From Terriglobia bacterium (GTDB taxonomy: Bacteria; Acidobacteriota; Terriglobia; Acidiferrales; UBA7541): 64,000 nt of DNA. Positions 44,880-52,418 of the stretch are shown here, one piece after another; position 1 is the stretch's first letter; each line of letters opens with the position of its first letter. The notes beneath the pieces were generated by a model, which was given only the letters and a program-made list of their open reading frames with translations, was not told where the DNA came from and searched no databases. The stretch lies in the NCBI GenBank assembly GCA_020072785.1, contig JAIQGG010000007.1, forward strand, positions 43,794 to 107,793, in the 5' to 3' direction. Position numbers and translations under genes: made by a program.

Positions 44880-46103
44880 ATGCAGCGTTGCCTTTACAGA
44901 TTCACCGCGGGCGCCCTGGCGCTGTGCCTGACTCTGTTTTCGGCGCAGACGGCTCGGGGCTATGCCTTCAACCAGGTCGTGCCCGACCTGCGGCTCTCCC
45001 CCAGCGTGGCGGGCAGCTCCGCGTGCCCCATCCCGGCGCATCAACTGACGGCCGCGGGAAGCCTCACGGTGCAGTGGAGCACAATCCTGGGAACGAACCC
45101 GCTAACCATCCTGACGCAGGACCAATCCACGTCCGGGCGGCTCAATGAAATCGAGCAGGCTATCCAGCAATCGCTGAACGTGTGGACGGGCGTTTCGGGG
45201 AGCGCGCTGCAGCCCGCCGTGCTCGCCCCGCTCGTGCGCGCGGCCTCGGCAAACATCTGCGCCGCGGACGGCCTCAACTCCATCTGCTTCGACCAGAGCG
45301 ACGCCGCGTTCACTCCGGGCGTGCTGGCCTTCACGCGCGTGCTCACCGCGGACCACATCGGCGCGCAGGTGGGCAGCGGCGCGCCGGCGACGGAGCTGGG
45401 GGAAATTCTGGACGCGGACCTCTATTTCAATCCGGGAGATTCGCGCATCACCTTCGCCACGCCGCAGGCGCTCGCCGCTGCGCCCGCCGCGTATGACCTG
45501 GAATCGGTGCTGACGCACGAACTGGGGCACCTTTTCGGCTTCAGCCATTCCGCCGTCTGGAGCGCGATGATGAATCCTTTCGCGCCCGCGCCCGGCAACT
45601 ACACCGGAGCGCGCCCCACCGCGCAGCAGCCGGACGCGCCGCTCGGCGAAGACGACCGCACCGGCCTGCGCGTCCTGTATCCCAGCGCGGGCGACACCAC
45701 ACACATCGGGAGCATCACCGGACGCGTTCTCCCGGCCAATGCCCTCGCCCTGCCCGCGGCGCCCGCGGGCGTCACCGGCATCTTCGGCGCGCACGTGGTG
45801 GCCGTGGATGCCTCCAGCGGCGCGGTGATCGCCGGCGTCCTGGGCGGGTGGAGCTGCAGCGGAGCGGGGCCGCCGCAATTCGACGGCAGCTATCGCTTCG
45901 ACCGCCTCGCGGTGGGCGCGGCACAAAGCTATCAGGTCTACGCGGAGCCGCTCAACGGAGCCGTGGATCCCTCGGCGGTCAGCAATGCCCTGGGCGCGCT
46001 GTGCCGCAACGTCTCGACCGACCCGGGCTGGCCCTCCGCGGCGGCGTGCGTCGTGCCCCCGGTGGATATCGAATTCACCACCCGCATCCGGACATCTCCT
46101 TGA
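44880..46103 (+). CDS. secreted matrixin-like zinc metalloprotease
   Basis: A 407-aa protein. A signal peptide (FTAGALALCLTLFSAQTARG) precedes a catalytic domain with HELGHLFGFSH at 213-223 (three zinc histidines and E214) and SAMMNPF, the Met-turn. The C-terminal 140 residues form a beta-rich domain (GSITGRVLPANA, GAHVVAVDASSG) like a carboxypeptidase-regulatory fold. AGGAGG lies nine bases before the ATG. It probably processes surface or extracellular proteins; the upstream lipoprotein is a possible partner. Confidence 0.88.
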   Translation: MQRCLYRFTAGALALCLTLFSAQTARGYAFNQVVPDLRLSPSVAGSSACPIPAHQLTAAGSLTVQWSTILGTNPLTILTQDQSTSGRLNEIEQAIQQSLNVWTGVSGSALQPAVLAPLVRAASANICAADGLNSICFDQSDAAFTPGVLAFTRVLTADHIGAQVGSGAPATELGEILDADLYFNPGDSRITFATPQALAAAPAAYDLESVLTHELGHLFGFSHSAVWSAMMNPFAPAPGNYTGARPTAQQPDAPLGEDDRTGLRVLYPSAGDTTHIGSITGRVLPANALALPAAPAGVTGIFGAHVVAVDASSGAVIAGVLGGWSCSGAGPPQFDGSYRFDRLAVGAAQSYQVYAEPLNGAVDPSAVSNALGALCRNVSTDPGWPSAAACVVPPVDIEFTTRIRTSP

Positions 46104-46255
46104 GCGCGGGAACCCGCCCAAATATGCCGCACGAGAAATCCCCAAGGTGTAAAATGTTTTTCTAGGGAGTTCGCCTCGGAATTTCCGGACAACGTGTCCG
46201 AATTCGGTCGTTCCTCCCGGGATTGGCAGCGCAGTAAAGTCTGGAGAGCGCGAAA

Positions 46256-47116
46256 ATGAGCACCCGACCGAACAACCCCGCCGATATCAAAGAGACCGTG
46301 CGCCAGGAATGGACCGGCGCCGCGCCGCTTTGGAAAAAGTGGAATCACAAGTCCGTCGTGCAGTCGCACGCGGCCACGCAACTGGTCGTGCAGGGGGCGG
46401 AGTTGCAGCCCGGGATGCACGTGCTGGATCTGGCCAGCGGCACGGGCGAGCCCTCGCTCAGCCTGGCGAAGGCCGTGGGATCCGCAGGGCGCGTGGTGGC
46501 CACCGACCTGGTGCCGGAGATGCTCGAAGCGGCCCGCGAAAACGCGCGCGCGCAGGGACTCTCCCAGATGGAGTTTCAGGTGGCGGACGCGGAGCACCTG
46601 CCCTTCCAGGCCGGTGAATTCGACCGCGTCACTTGCCGCTTCGGCCTGATGTTCTTCCCCGAGGTCCAGAAGGCGCTGGCGGAAATTCGCCGTGTGCTGA
46701 AGCCCGCCGGGCGCGTTTCCTTCGTCGTCTGGGGCGCCTTCGAGGAAAACCCCCTCTTCTCCCTCACCCTCGGACCGTTCCTGAAACATGTGCAGATGCC
46801 GCCGGCCCCTCCGGATGCGCCGGGTGTGTTCCGCTTCGCCGACCAGGCGCATCTCACCGCGACGCTCACCGCGGCGGGAATCCGCAATGTGCGCACGGCC
46901 AAAAACCACGTGGCCTGGCCCTGGCCGGGCCCCGCGGAAGAGGCCTGGGAGTCCATCCGCGAGCGCGCAGCTCCGTTCAAGAAGCTGGTCGCGGCCCTTC
47001 CTCCGGAAAAAACTCCGGAAGTGATGCACGAAGTTCTGGAAGGCCTGCGCCGCTTCCACGACGGCGAAAAGATCGGCTTGACGGCCACGCTGATCTCCGC
47101 CACCGGCGCGGCCTGA
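46256..47116 (+). CDS. class I SAM-dependent methyltransferase (UbiE-like)
   Basis: A 286-aa protein. Motif I is VLDLASGTGEPSLSLA, followed by VVATDLVPEMLEAARENA (acidic ribose-binding residue), FQVADAEHLPF and FDRVTCRFGLMFFPE. This is the UbiE/Coq5-like pattern. The C-terminal part (about 200-286) is helical. The substrate is unknown. It stands alone after the matrixin gene and is convergent with the M20 peptidase. Confidence 0.88.
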   Translation: MSTRPNNPADIKETVRQEWTGAAPLWKKWNHKSVVQSHAATQLVVQGAELQPGMHVLDLASGTGEPSLSLAKAVGSAGRVVATDLVPEMLEAARENARAQGLSQMEFQVADAEHLPFQAGEFDRVTCRFGLMFFPEVQKALAEIRRVLKPAGRVSFVVWGAFEENPLFSLTLGPFLKHVQMPPAPPDAPGVFRFADQAHLTATLTAAGIRNVRTAKNHVAWPWPGPAEEAWESIRERAAPFKKLVAALPPEKTPEVMHEVLEGLRRFHDGEKIGLTATLISATGAA

Positions 47117-47141
47117 AGGGCCGCGCTTCGCGCCATCCCCT

Positions 47142-48338
47142 TTACGCCGCGCCCGGCGCGGAACAGACCGCAGCGATCAGCTCGGCCAGGACCCGCGCGC
47201 AGATTTCCACCGAAGCGAGCTCCACGTACTCTTCCCGTCCATGCAGGCCCCGGCCCGCGGGACCGAAGACAACTCCCGGGATGCCTGCCGCGGCCAGCAG
47301 CGCGGTGTCCGTCCAGGGAGCCATGCCCGCCAGGCGCACACTGCCCGTGACCGCACGGATGGCCGCGGCCGCGGCGCGCGCGATGGGCGCTTCTGGCGAA
47401 ATTTCGTACGCGGGGCGCGCGCCGAGTGGCCGGACGGTGGCCGCAAACTCGGGATTGCCGGCGCGCAGCTCCGCGAGACACCGCTCCAGCTCTTCCCGCG
47501 CGGACTGCTCCGTCTCCCCCGGCAGGAGCCTGCGCTCGTATTTCAGGCGGCACTCCGCGGGATAGCTGGATAGCTCCTGCCCGCCGGCGATCAACGAAGC
47601 GTGCAGCGAGGCCTGGCCGAGCAGCGGGTGCGGCGGCGGAAGACGCAGGCGCGCTTCCACCTCATCGAGGGCCCGCAGAACGCGGCCCATCGCGCGGATG
47701 GCGTCGCGGCCTTCGCCGGGCATGCTGCCGTGCGCGGCGCGCCCCTGCGTGGTCACTTCGAACCACGCGTAGCCCTTGTGCGCGACGACCAACTGCAGAT
47801 CGGTGGGCTCGAGAACCACGGCGCAGCCGGCAGTGACATGCTCGAGAAGTGCCGCGGTCCCCAGGCTGTTGCACTCTTCATCCACCACGGCGGCGAAAAA
47901 GAGCGGCTGGGCCAGAGCTTGGCCGCTGCGCGCAATGGCCACCGCCGCGGCGGCCATCGCTGCCACGCCGCTCTTGATGTCCAGCGCCCCGCGCCCGTAG
48001 AGCCGTCCTTCCTTCTCCCGGGGCGTGAACGCCTCGGGCATGTCCCCCGCGCCGACGGTGTCCATGTGCGCCAGGATCGCCAACCCGGCGCGCGGTTTGC
48101 CGCCGGCCCCGGCCGGGGCCTGCGGACCGAGCCAGGCGGTGACGTTGGGGCGGCCGGGCGCGGCTTCCGCGAGTTCCGCTTGAATTCCCTGCTGGCGCAA
48201 AAATGCGCAGAAAAATTCCGCGGCCGCTTTTTCGCCTTGGGCCCCCGGAACCAGCGTGGAATTGACGGAATCGATGGCCACCAGATCGCGCAGCAGCGCG
48301 TCCAGCAGCGCGCGGTCGATTTCGTGCGGCGCGCTCAT
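47142..48338 (-). CDS. M20 family metallopeptidase (ArgE/DapE type)
   Basis: A 398-aa di-zinc hydrolase. LAILAHMDTVGAG gives H91 and D93; GRGALDIKSG gives the bridging D120; VVDEECNSLG gives E154 and E155. The lid domain (about 190-300) has HGSMPGEGRDA. Family members remove acyl groups from amino acids or split dipeptides. The ATG overlaps the stop of the upstream ACP-ketosynthase gene (ATGA); it is the last gene of a five-gene operon. A larger open frame running to 49130 is only the upstream gene read out of phase. Confidence 0.9.
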   Translation of the reverse strand: MSAPHEIDRALLDALLRDLVAIDSVNSTLVPGAQGEKAAAEFFCAFLRQQGIQAELAEAAPGRPNVTAWLGPQAPAGAGGKPRAGLAILAHMDTVGAGDMPEAFTPREKEGRLYGRGALDIKSGVAAMAAAAVAIARSGQALAQPLFFAAVVDEECNSLGTAALLEHVTAGCAVVLEPTDLQLVVAHKGYAWFEVTTQGRAAHGSMPGEGRDAIRAMGRVLRALDEVEARLRLPPPHPLLGQASLHASLIAGGQELSSYPAECRLKYERRLLPGETEQSAREELERCLAELRAGNPEFAATVRPLGARPAYEISPEAPIARAAAAAIRAVTGSVRLAGMAPWTDTALLAAAGIPGVVFGPAGRGLHGREEYVELASVEICARVLAELIAAVCSAPGAA

Positions 48339-49639
48339 GCCCCGCTCGCGACCGGCTCGACCCAGCCGCCGCCGAAGAGCAGCCCTGGACCGAGGGAAGC
48401 CAGGAACACGGGCTGGCGCTCCGCGGCCGGAACCGAGGCCTGCGCGGCGAGCGCCGCATGCAACGCCGCGCCACAGGTGGACGATCCAAGATTTCCGCAG
48501 GTTCTGGCGATCAGCGGGAATTTCCCCGCGGGCACGCCGAGATGCCGCGCGAGTAGCTCGACCAGCCGCGGGTTGGGCTGGTGCGTGGCAAAGCCCGCGG
48601 CCTCGGCCAGCGCAAAGCCGCTGCGCAGGGCGGCGGCGCGCAACACTTTTTCCATGCGCGAGACGGCCGCGCGGGAGAGCGCCTCTCCATCGAACTGCAC
48701 ATCCAGCGTTCCGCCCGGTGCGCCGGCATCGGCGGGCGCCACGCGAATGGCCGCCGCATATTGCCCGGCGCAGCCGAACTGGAATTCCCCCAGCCGGTAG
48801 GCGTTCTCTCCGGCGGCACGTGCCTGCAGGAGAAACGCGCTGGCGCCATCGCCGAAAAGCCCGCCGAATTCGCCAACCACGCGCCCCGGCGCGAGAATGC
48901 GGCTGTGCACGTCGGCGGAGACCACCAGAATCGTCCGGGCCAGCCCCGCGGCAAGATAAGCCCGCGCCGCGGCCATAGCGTTGAGCAGCCCGAGGCAGGC
49001 GCCGCCGATATCCAATGCGCCGCAGTTTTCCCGTGCCAGCAGCCGCGAGTGCAACTGCGCGCCGAGCGAAGGATAGGAGTGCTGCGTCTCGCTGGTGGCC
49101 AGGATCCAGTCGATTTTCCCCGCGCCGCAACCCGCTATGCGCAGCGCCTGCTGCGCCGCCTGCGCCCCCAGCGTCAGCTCGCTCTCGCCTTCCCCCGCCC
49201 GCGCAATGGACTCGATCCCCGCGCGCTTCCGCAGCTTGCCAACAGGCATCCCGAATTCCCGGTCCACCACCTCGGAAGGAACGGTCCGCGACCCAAAAGC
49301 CGTGCCAGAACTGATGAGAAAGCCTCCTTCTACGGGGTCGCTCGCGATCACAGCGGTTTTCACTGGAAGTTCGGCAACTGCTGGCCCATCCGACGCGGCG
49401 ATGGCCGCCAGGATGCTTTCGATGCTCGACGGCCTGCCCATCAACAGCGCGCCCAGGTCGGGTGCACCGGTGGACGATTCGAGGGCGCGGAGGAAACTCA
49501 CCCAGGCCATGGAATCGAGAACGCCTTCTTCCACGAGATCCACGTTTTCGCGTGGAAGAGCTGCGTCCGGGGCAAGCTCCCTGCGCAGACAGCTTTCGAT
49601 CAAGCGGCGTGCGCGGCTGGCATCCATGGTCTTGGGCAT
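48335..49639 (-). CDS. acyl-carrier-protein domain fused to a FabH-like ketosynthase III
   Basis: A 434-aa two-domain protein. Residues 1-82 look like an acyl carrier protein: VDLVEEGVLDSMAWVSFL, with S43 in the DS(M/L) position that normally receives phosphopantetheine. Residues about 95-434 are a KAS III-type thiolase fold: C215 in DIGGACLGLL, H353 in ATHQPNPRL and N383 in RTCGNLGSST, the complete Cys-His-Asn triad. Such enzymes condense acyl-CoA with malonyl-ACP or transfer acyl groups. ATG 49639 has GAGGAG upstream and overlaps the previous stop by one base (TGATG). The product is unknown. Confidence 0.82.
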   Translation of the reverse strand: MPKTMDASRARRLIESCLRRELAPDAALPRENVDLVEEGVLDSMAWVSFLRALESSTGAPDLGALLMGRPSSIESILAAIAASDGPAVAELPVKTAVIASDPVEGGFLISSGTAFGSRTVPSEVVDREFGMPVGKLRKRAGIESIARAGEGESELTLGAQAAQQALRIAGCGAGKIDWILATSETQHSYPSLGAQLHSRLLARENCGALDIGGACLGLLNAMAAARAYLAAGLARTILVVSADVHSRILAPGRVVGEFGGLFGDGASAFLLQARAAGENAYRLGEFQFGCAGQYAAAIRVAPADAGAPGGTLDVQFDGEALSRAAVSRMEKVLRAAALRSGFALAEAAGFATHQPNPRLVELLARHLGVPAGKFPLIARTCGNLGSSTCGAALHAALAAQASVPAAERQPVFLASLGPGLLFGGGWVEPVASGA

Positions 49640-50352
49640 CAAAACTCCTCGAGCCATTCCCGGCTGGGCAAAGGAAATAGTGTATCCAACATCACCCAGC
49701 AACGGTCATGGAAAGGCCGCGTGAGGCCCAGGCGAATATAGTGATGCGGGCAGCAGATGACTTTGTTGTGAAAACGGGAGTTGAAGAAGCGTTCGAGGCG
49801 GGCATGGCGGTTGGCGCCGCGATGCTCGGCGAGCGCGGCTTCCATGAACTCGTTCCAGTCACGATCCACCATGGGCAGATCGCGGAGCGCCTCACCCGAA
49901 GGAAGAACGAGCGAGGCGCGCAACTCGTTGCCGCAGAGCTCGAGCCGCACGTTCTGCGTTTCGCAGCCGCAGATCGAGCGCTGCGCCTCGGCTGGCGCGG
50001 CGTACAAGCCCGCGCCGCGCCGGCTCTCGCGGATTTTGCAGCCGAATAGTTCGGCGAGGGAACGCGCAGTTTCCGCTTTGCGCAGGTAGGGGACAATTTC
50101 CGCCTCCGCTACTTCCCCAACTTTCTGCAGCCCTCTTGTGGAAGTCCGGTCCTCGACGTGTGGCGGAGGCGCGGGAAGGCTCAGGAGACTGCCTTCGAGA
50201 ATGTCGCCGCGGCGATGCGGAAAATACGCCCATCCTTTGCCGCGCGGCGGCAGAGGCCGCAGGGAATGGATTTTTTCGGCTTCGCGCGCGAGGCCGATGA
50301 TACAAAACGCCGGCCCCATCCGGGTGATTTCCGTAATGAGGAGTTTCGTCAC
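49639..50352 (-). CDS. unrecognised protein, possibly dual OB-fold type, in the DUF488 operon
   Basis: A 237-aa protein starting with GTG one base after the upstream DUF488 stop. The first half is beta-rich: KLLITEITRMGPAFCIIGLA, then HSLRPLPPRGKGW, RRGDILEGSLL and PPPHVEDRTST. This order (small-residue strand with a cysteine, then RP, then GD, then P-H-x-E-D) reminds me of dual OB-fold proteins, but I cannot verify it. The second half has three cysteines (SICGCETQNVRLELCG) and a late CCPHHYIRLGL. It overlaps the ACP-ketosynthase gene. Function unknown. Confidence 0.6.
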   Translation of the reverse strand: MTKLLITEITRMGPAFCIIGLAREAEKIHSLRPLPPRGKGWAYFPHRRGDILEGSLLSLPAPPPHVEDRTSTRGLQKVGEVAEAEIVPYLRKAETARSLAELFGCKIRESRRGAGLYAAPAEAQRSICGCETQNVRLELCGNELRASLVLPSGEALRDLPMVDRDWNEFMEAALAEHRGANRHARLERFFNSRFHNKVICCPHHYIRLGLTRPFHDRCWVMLDTLFPLPSREWLEEF

Positions 50353-50353
50353 G

Positions 50354-50857
50354 CTAGGCGCTCCGGGGCGGGCGTTTCTTGCGGGGAGGCTTGTATTTTT
50401 CGGAGACGAGATGGCGCACTTCGACGGAGTGACCCTGCCCGCGCCACCATTCAGCCAAACAATCAGCAGCGATGCGGCGGTGGCATTTCTCGGGACCCGG
50501 TTCGGAACACAGCAGAGCCATGGGCGCATCGGGCGGTGGCATCTCGAGAGAATGCGGCACGTCACGTTCTTTCAGCAACGCAAGAAAGGCGGCTTCGTAG
50601 CAGTTCCAGTCCTTCGTGGTGCGATAGGTCTTCAACAGCTCCGGCGTGGGCGCGAGCAGCACCTGGTGCTTATAGGAGATGCCGGCGAGGCGCTCCAGAA
50701 AGTAGGCCAGATCGGGATGCTTGGCGAAGCCCGAAAGCTGGCCGCCGCGGTGCTGGCGTATGTCGAGTACTTGTTTCACGCCGGCCGCCTGCAGCAAGGA
50801 AAAAAACTCCTCGGCCGTCTTGCCCGCGAAGCCGATGGTGCAGAGTAGGATGTGCAT
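50354..50857 (-). CDS. DUF488 family protein (second copy)
   Basis: A 167-aa protein. CTIGFAGKTAEEFFSLL, VLDIRQHRGGQLSGF and LLCSEPGPEKCHRRIAA are the family landmarks; the cysteine-histidine-arginine box at the end is shared with the neighbour. A basic tail (KYKPPRKKRPPR) may contact nucleic acid. DUF488 has no established activity. Five bases separate it from the preceding DUF488 gene and one base from the next gene. Confidence 0.85.
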   Translation of the reverse strand: MHILLCTIGFAGKTAEEFFSLLQAAGVKQVLDIRQHRGGQLSGFAKHPDLAYFLERLAGISYKHQVLLAPTPELLKTYRTTKDWNCYEAAFLALLKERDVPHSLEMPPPDAPMALLCSEPGPEKCHRRIAADCLAEWWRGQGHSVEVRHLVSEKYKPPRKKRPPRSA

Positions 50858-50862
50858 GGCGG

Positions 50863-51492
50863 CTAGAAAGATTCCAGCGCTTCGGGCGAAACCCGGAAGG
50901 CATATTTCTCGGACTGGAGGCGCAGGGCGTCCTCGAGGGCGGCGTCGCGGCCGGAAGTGAAGAGCGCGTCACTGGTCACATCCGCAAAACCGTGCAGGGC
51001 GAGGAGGCGATCTTCCGCTTCGCGCTGCGATTCGAGCGCACCGCCGCGGCGGATGTGCTGCGGCGCAACTCCGGCGGCCACCAGCGCGGGGCAGATGAGC
51101 AGAAAGCGATGGCATTCCAGGGGGTCTTCCTCCGCGCACAGCAGGGCGATATTGCCTCCGTGCGCGAGGGCGAGGCCGCGGTCGAGGCCGCTGCGAAACT
51201 CCGCGGAGTTGCGGCGCTTCGCATAGTCCACGAGACCGTCAGAGCGGTACGCGCGGGGGTCGCCGGGGCGGCCCCCCAGCTCCTCCCCGAGAAATTCGTA
51301 GCGGATGCCGGCGGAGGCCAGCGCTTCCTCTAAGAATTCGCGGTTGAACTGGGGAAAACGCGAACTGGCAGGGCGGCTGCGGACATCGCCAAGGATGCCA
51401 ATGGAATGGCGCTGCAAGGCGGCGAGGAGCGCCTCGGCCTCCAGATTCGAGTGACCAACGGTGAAGAAAGCGCCGGATTGTGACGGGGGCAT
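50863..51492 (-). CDS. DUF488 family protein (first copy)
   Basis: A 209-aa protein. FTVGHSNLEAEALLAAL, LGDVRSRPASSRFPQFNRE and LLCAEEDPLECHRFLL are the conserved DUF488 boxes. The C-terminus adds an RREAEDR-like charged helix and about 40 residues absent from the second copy. First gene of the operon. ATG 51492 is used; a GTG directly before it is equally possible. No clear ribosome-binding site is seen. The (GAGTTTC)7 array lies about 110 bp upstream. Confidence 0.83.
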   Translation of the reverse strand: MPPSQSGAFFTVGHSNLEAEALLAALQRHSIGILGDVRSRPASSRFPQFNREFLEEALASAGIRYEFLGEELGGRPGDPRAYRSDGLVDYAKRRNSAEFRSGLDRGLALAHGGNIALLCAEEDPLECHRFLLICPALVAAGVAPQHIRRGGALESQREAEDRLLALHGFADVTSDALFTSGRDAALEDALRLQSEKYAFRVSPEALESF

Positions 51493-51602
51493 CACGGGAA
51501 GCCAGCGGGCGTATTCTGCCGAATTCTGCGGCCAGGAACAAGGGCGGTCTTCAAAGACAGGGGGAACGAGACGAAATTCGAAAGCGCCTAATGAGGAAGA
51601 AC

Positions 51603-51654
51603 GAGTTTCGAGTTTCGAGTTTCGAGTTTCGAGTTTCGAGTTTCGAGTTTCGAG
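51603..51654 (+). repeat. heptamer tandem array, (GAGTTTC)7 plus GAG
   Basis: Seven perfect copies of GAGTTTC. It lies 42 bp past the stop of the HD hydrolase gene (minus strand) and upstream of the DUF488 operon. A 15-bp flank AGACGAAATTCGAAA (51569-51583) is also found next to the second array at 62088. Confidence 0.95.
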
Positions 51655-51696
51655 GTATGACAGAGTTCAATGCATTTTTCTAACAGCAACAACCTG

Positions 51697-52329
51697 TCAG
51701 TCGGCAGGGCGGGCGCGGCGTTCCAGCGCGGAGACCACGCGGTCGAGCTCCTCGACGAGCGGCGTCACTCCGGCGGCGCGGAACTCCTCGACCAGAGCGC
51801 GGTAGTACCACAGCGTGCCTTCTTTGCGCCCGTGAAAGCGCTCGAAGACCGCGTCGCCGAGCAGGCGATGGTCGGCGAGAATCTCGCGTACGTTGGAAAG
51901 CTTGTCGGCGGCGGAAACCAGGCGGACCTCGGGCGATTCCCGGCGCACGCGGCGGATGTAGCGCTCCTTGCGTTCGCGCCACGGCGGGCGGAAGGTTTCG
52001 TCGGTGTCCGTGCAGCCCGCGACGATGCGCGCCACGCGCGTCCCGAACTTGCGGCGAATCTCGCGCAACCGCGGCAGGCCGCCCTGATCCTCCACGGCGT
52101 CGTGCAGCAGCGCGGCGATGACCGCGTTCTCGTCGCCGCCATACTGGATCACAATGGAAGCCACGGCCAGGAGATGCCCGACGTAGGGGTGTTCCTTGCC
52201 CTTGCGCGTCTGCCGGGCGTGGATGCGCGCGGCGTAGCCCAGCGCGCGGATGAAGCGGGAGGTCAGGGCGGGCGCGTGCGGCGCTTTCTTTGGCGGCGTG
52301 CGGCGCGCTCTTTTTTTCGGCGTGGACAT
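51697..52329 (-). CDS. HD-domain (p)ppGpp hydrolase-like protein (MESH1/SpoT type)
   Basis: A 210-aa protein with a basic N-terminal 20 residues (KKRARRTPPKKAP). HPYVGHLLAVASI, AALLHDAVEDQ (HD-ED) and RLVSAADKLSN carry the metal and nucleotide residues of the small alarmone hydrolase family. No synthetase, TGS or ACT domain follows. It should cleave the 3'-pyrophosphate of (p)ppGpp or a related molecule. No ribosome-binding site is evident at ATG 52329. It is divergent from the DinB-like gene. Confidence 0.88.
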   Translation of the reverse strand: MSTPKKRARRTPPKKAPHAPALTSRFIRALGYAARIHARQTRKGKEHPYVGHLLAVASIVIQYGGDENAVIAALLHDAVEDQGGLPRLREIRRKFGTRVARIVAGCTDTDETFRPPWRERKERYIRRVRRESPEVRLVSAADKLSNVREILADHRLLGDAVFERFHGRKEGTLWYYRALVEEFRAAGVTPLVEELDRVVSALERRARPAD

Positions 52330-52337
52330 ATGCGCTG

Positions 52338-52353
52338 ATACGTATACTAGTAT
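52338..52353. promoter_or_regulatory. two overlapping palindromes between divergent genes
   Basis: ATACGTAT (52338-52345) and ATACTAGTAT (52344-52353) are each perfectly self-complementary and share two bases. They sit 9 bp upstream of the HD hydrolase ATG and 66 bp from the opposite gene, and contain TATACT, a possible -10 box. An operator or promoter is plausible. Confidence 0.35.
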
Positions 52354-52418
52354 GCCACGGGAACGAAGACGAGGACGGCGGAACGAAACGCAAATTATTG
52401 TATGCTCGGCAGCGAATT

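Noticed and set aside
51603-51654. CRISPR-like array
   Set aside because: The repeat unit is seven bases with no spacers, and no cas gene is nearby; it is a simple tandem repeat. The same holds for 62088-62185.
51480-51805. Short frames with a seven-residue period (SFEFRVS) across the heptamer arrays
   Set aside because: A seven-base repeat gives a seven-residue period in all frames on both strands, so these frames are artefacts of the arrays at 51603 and 62088.
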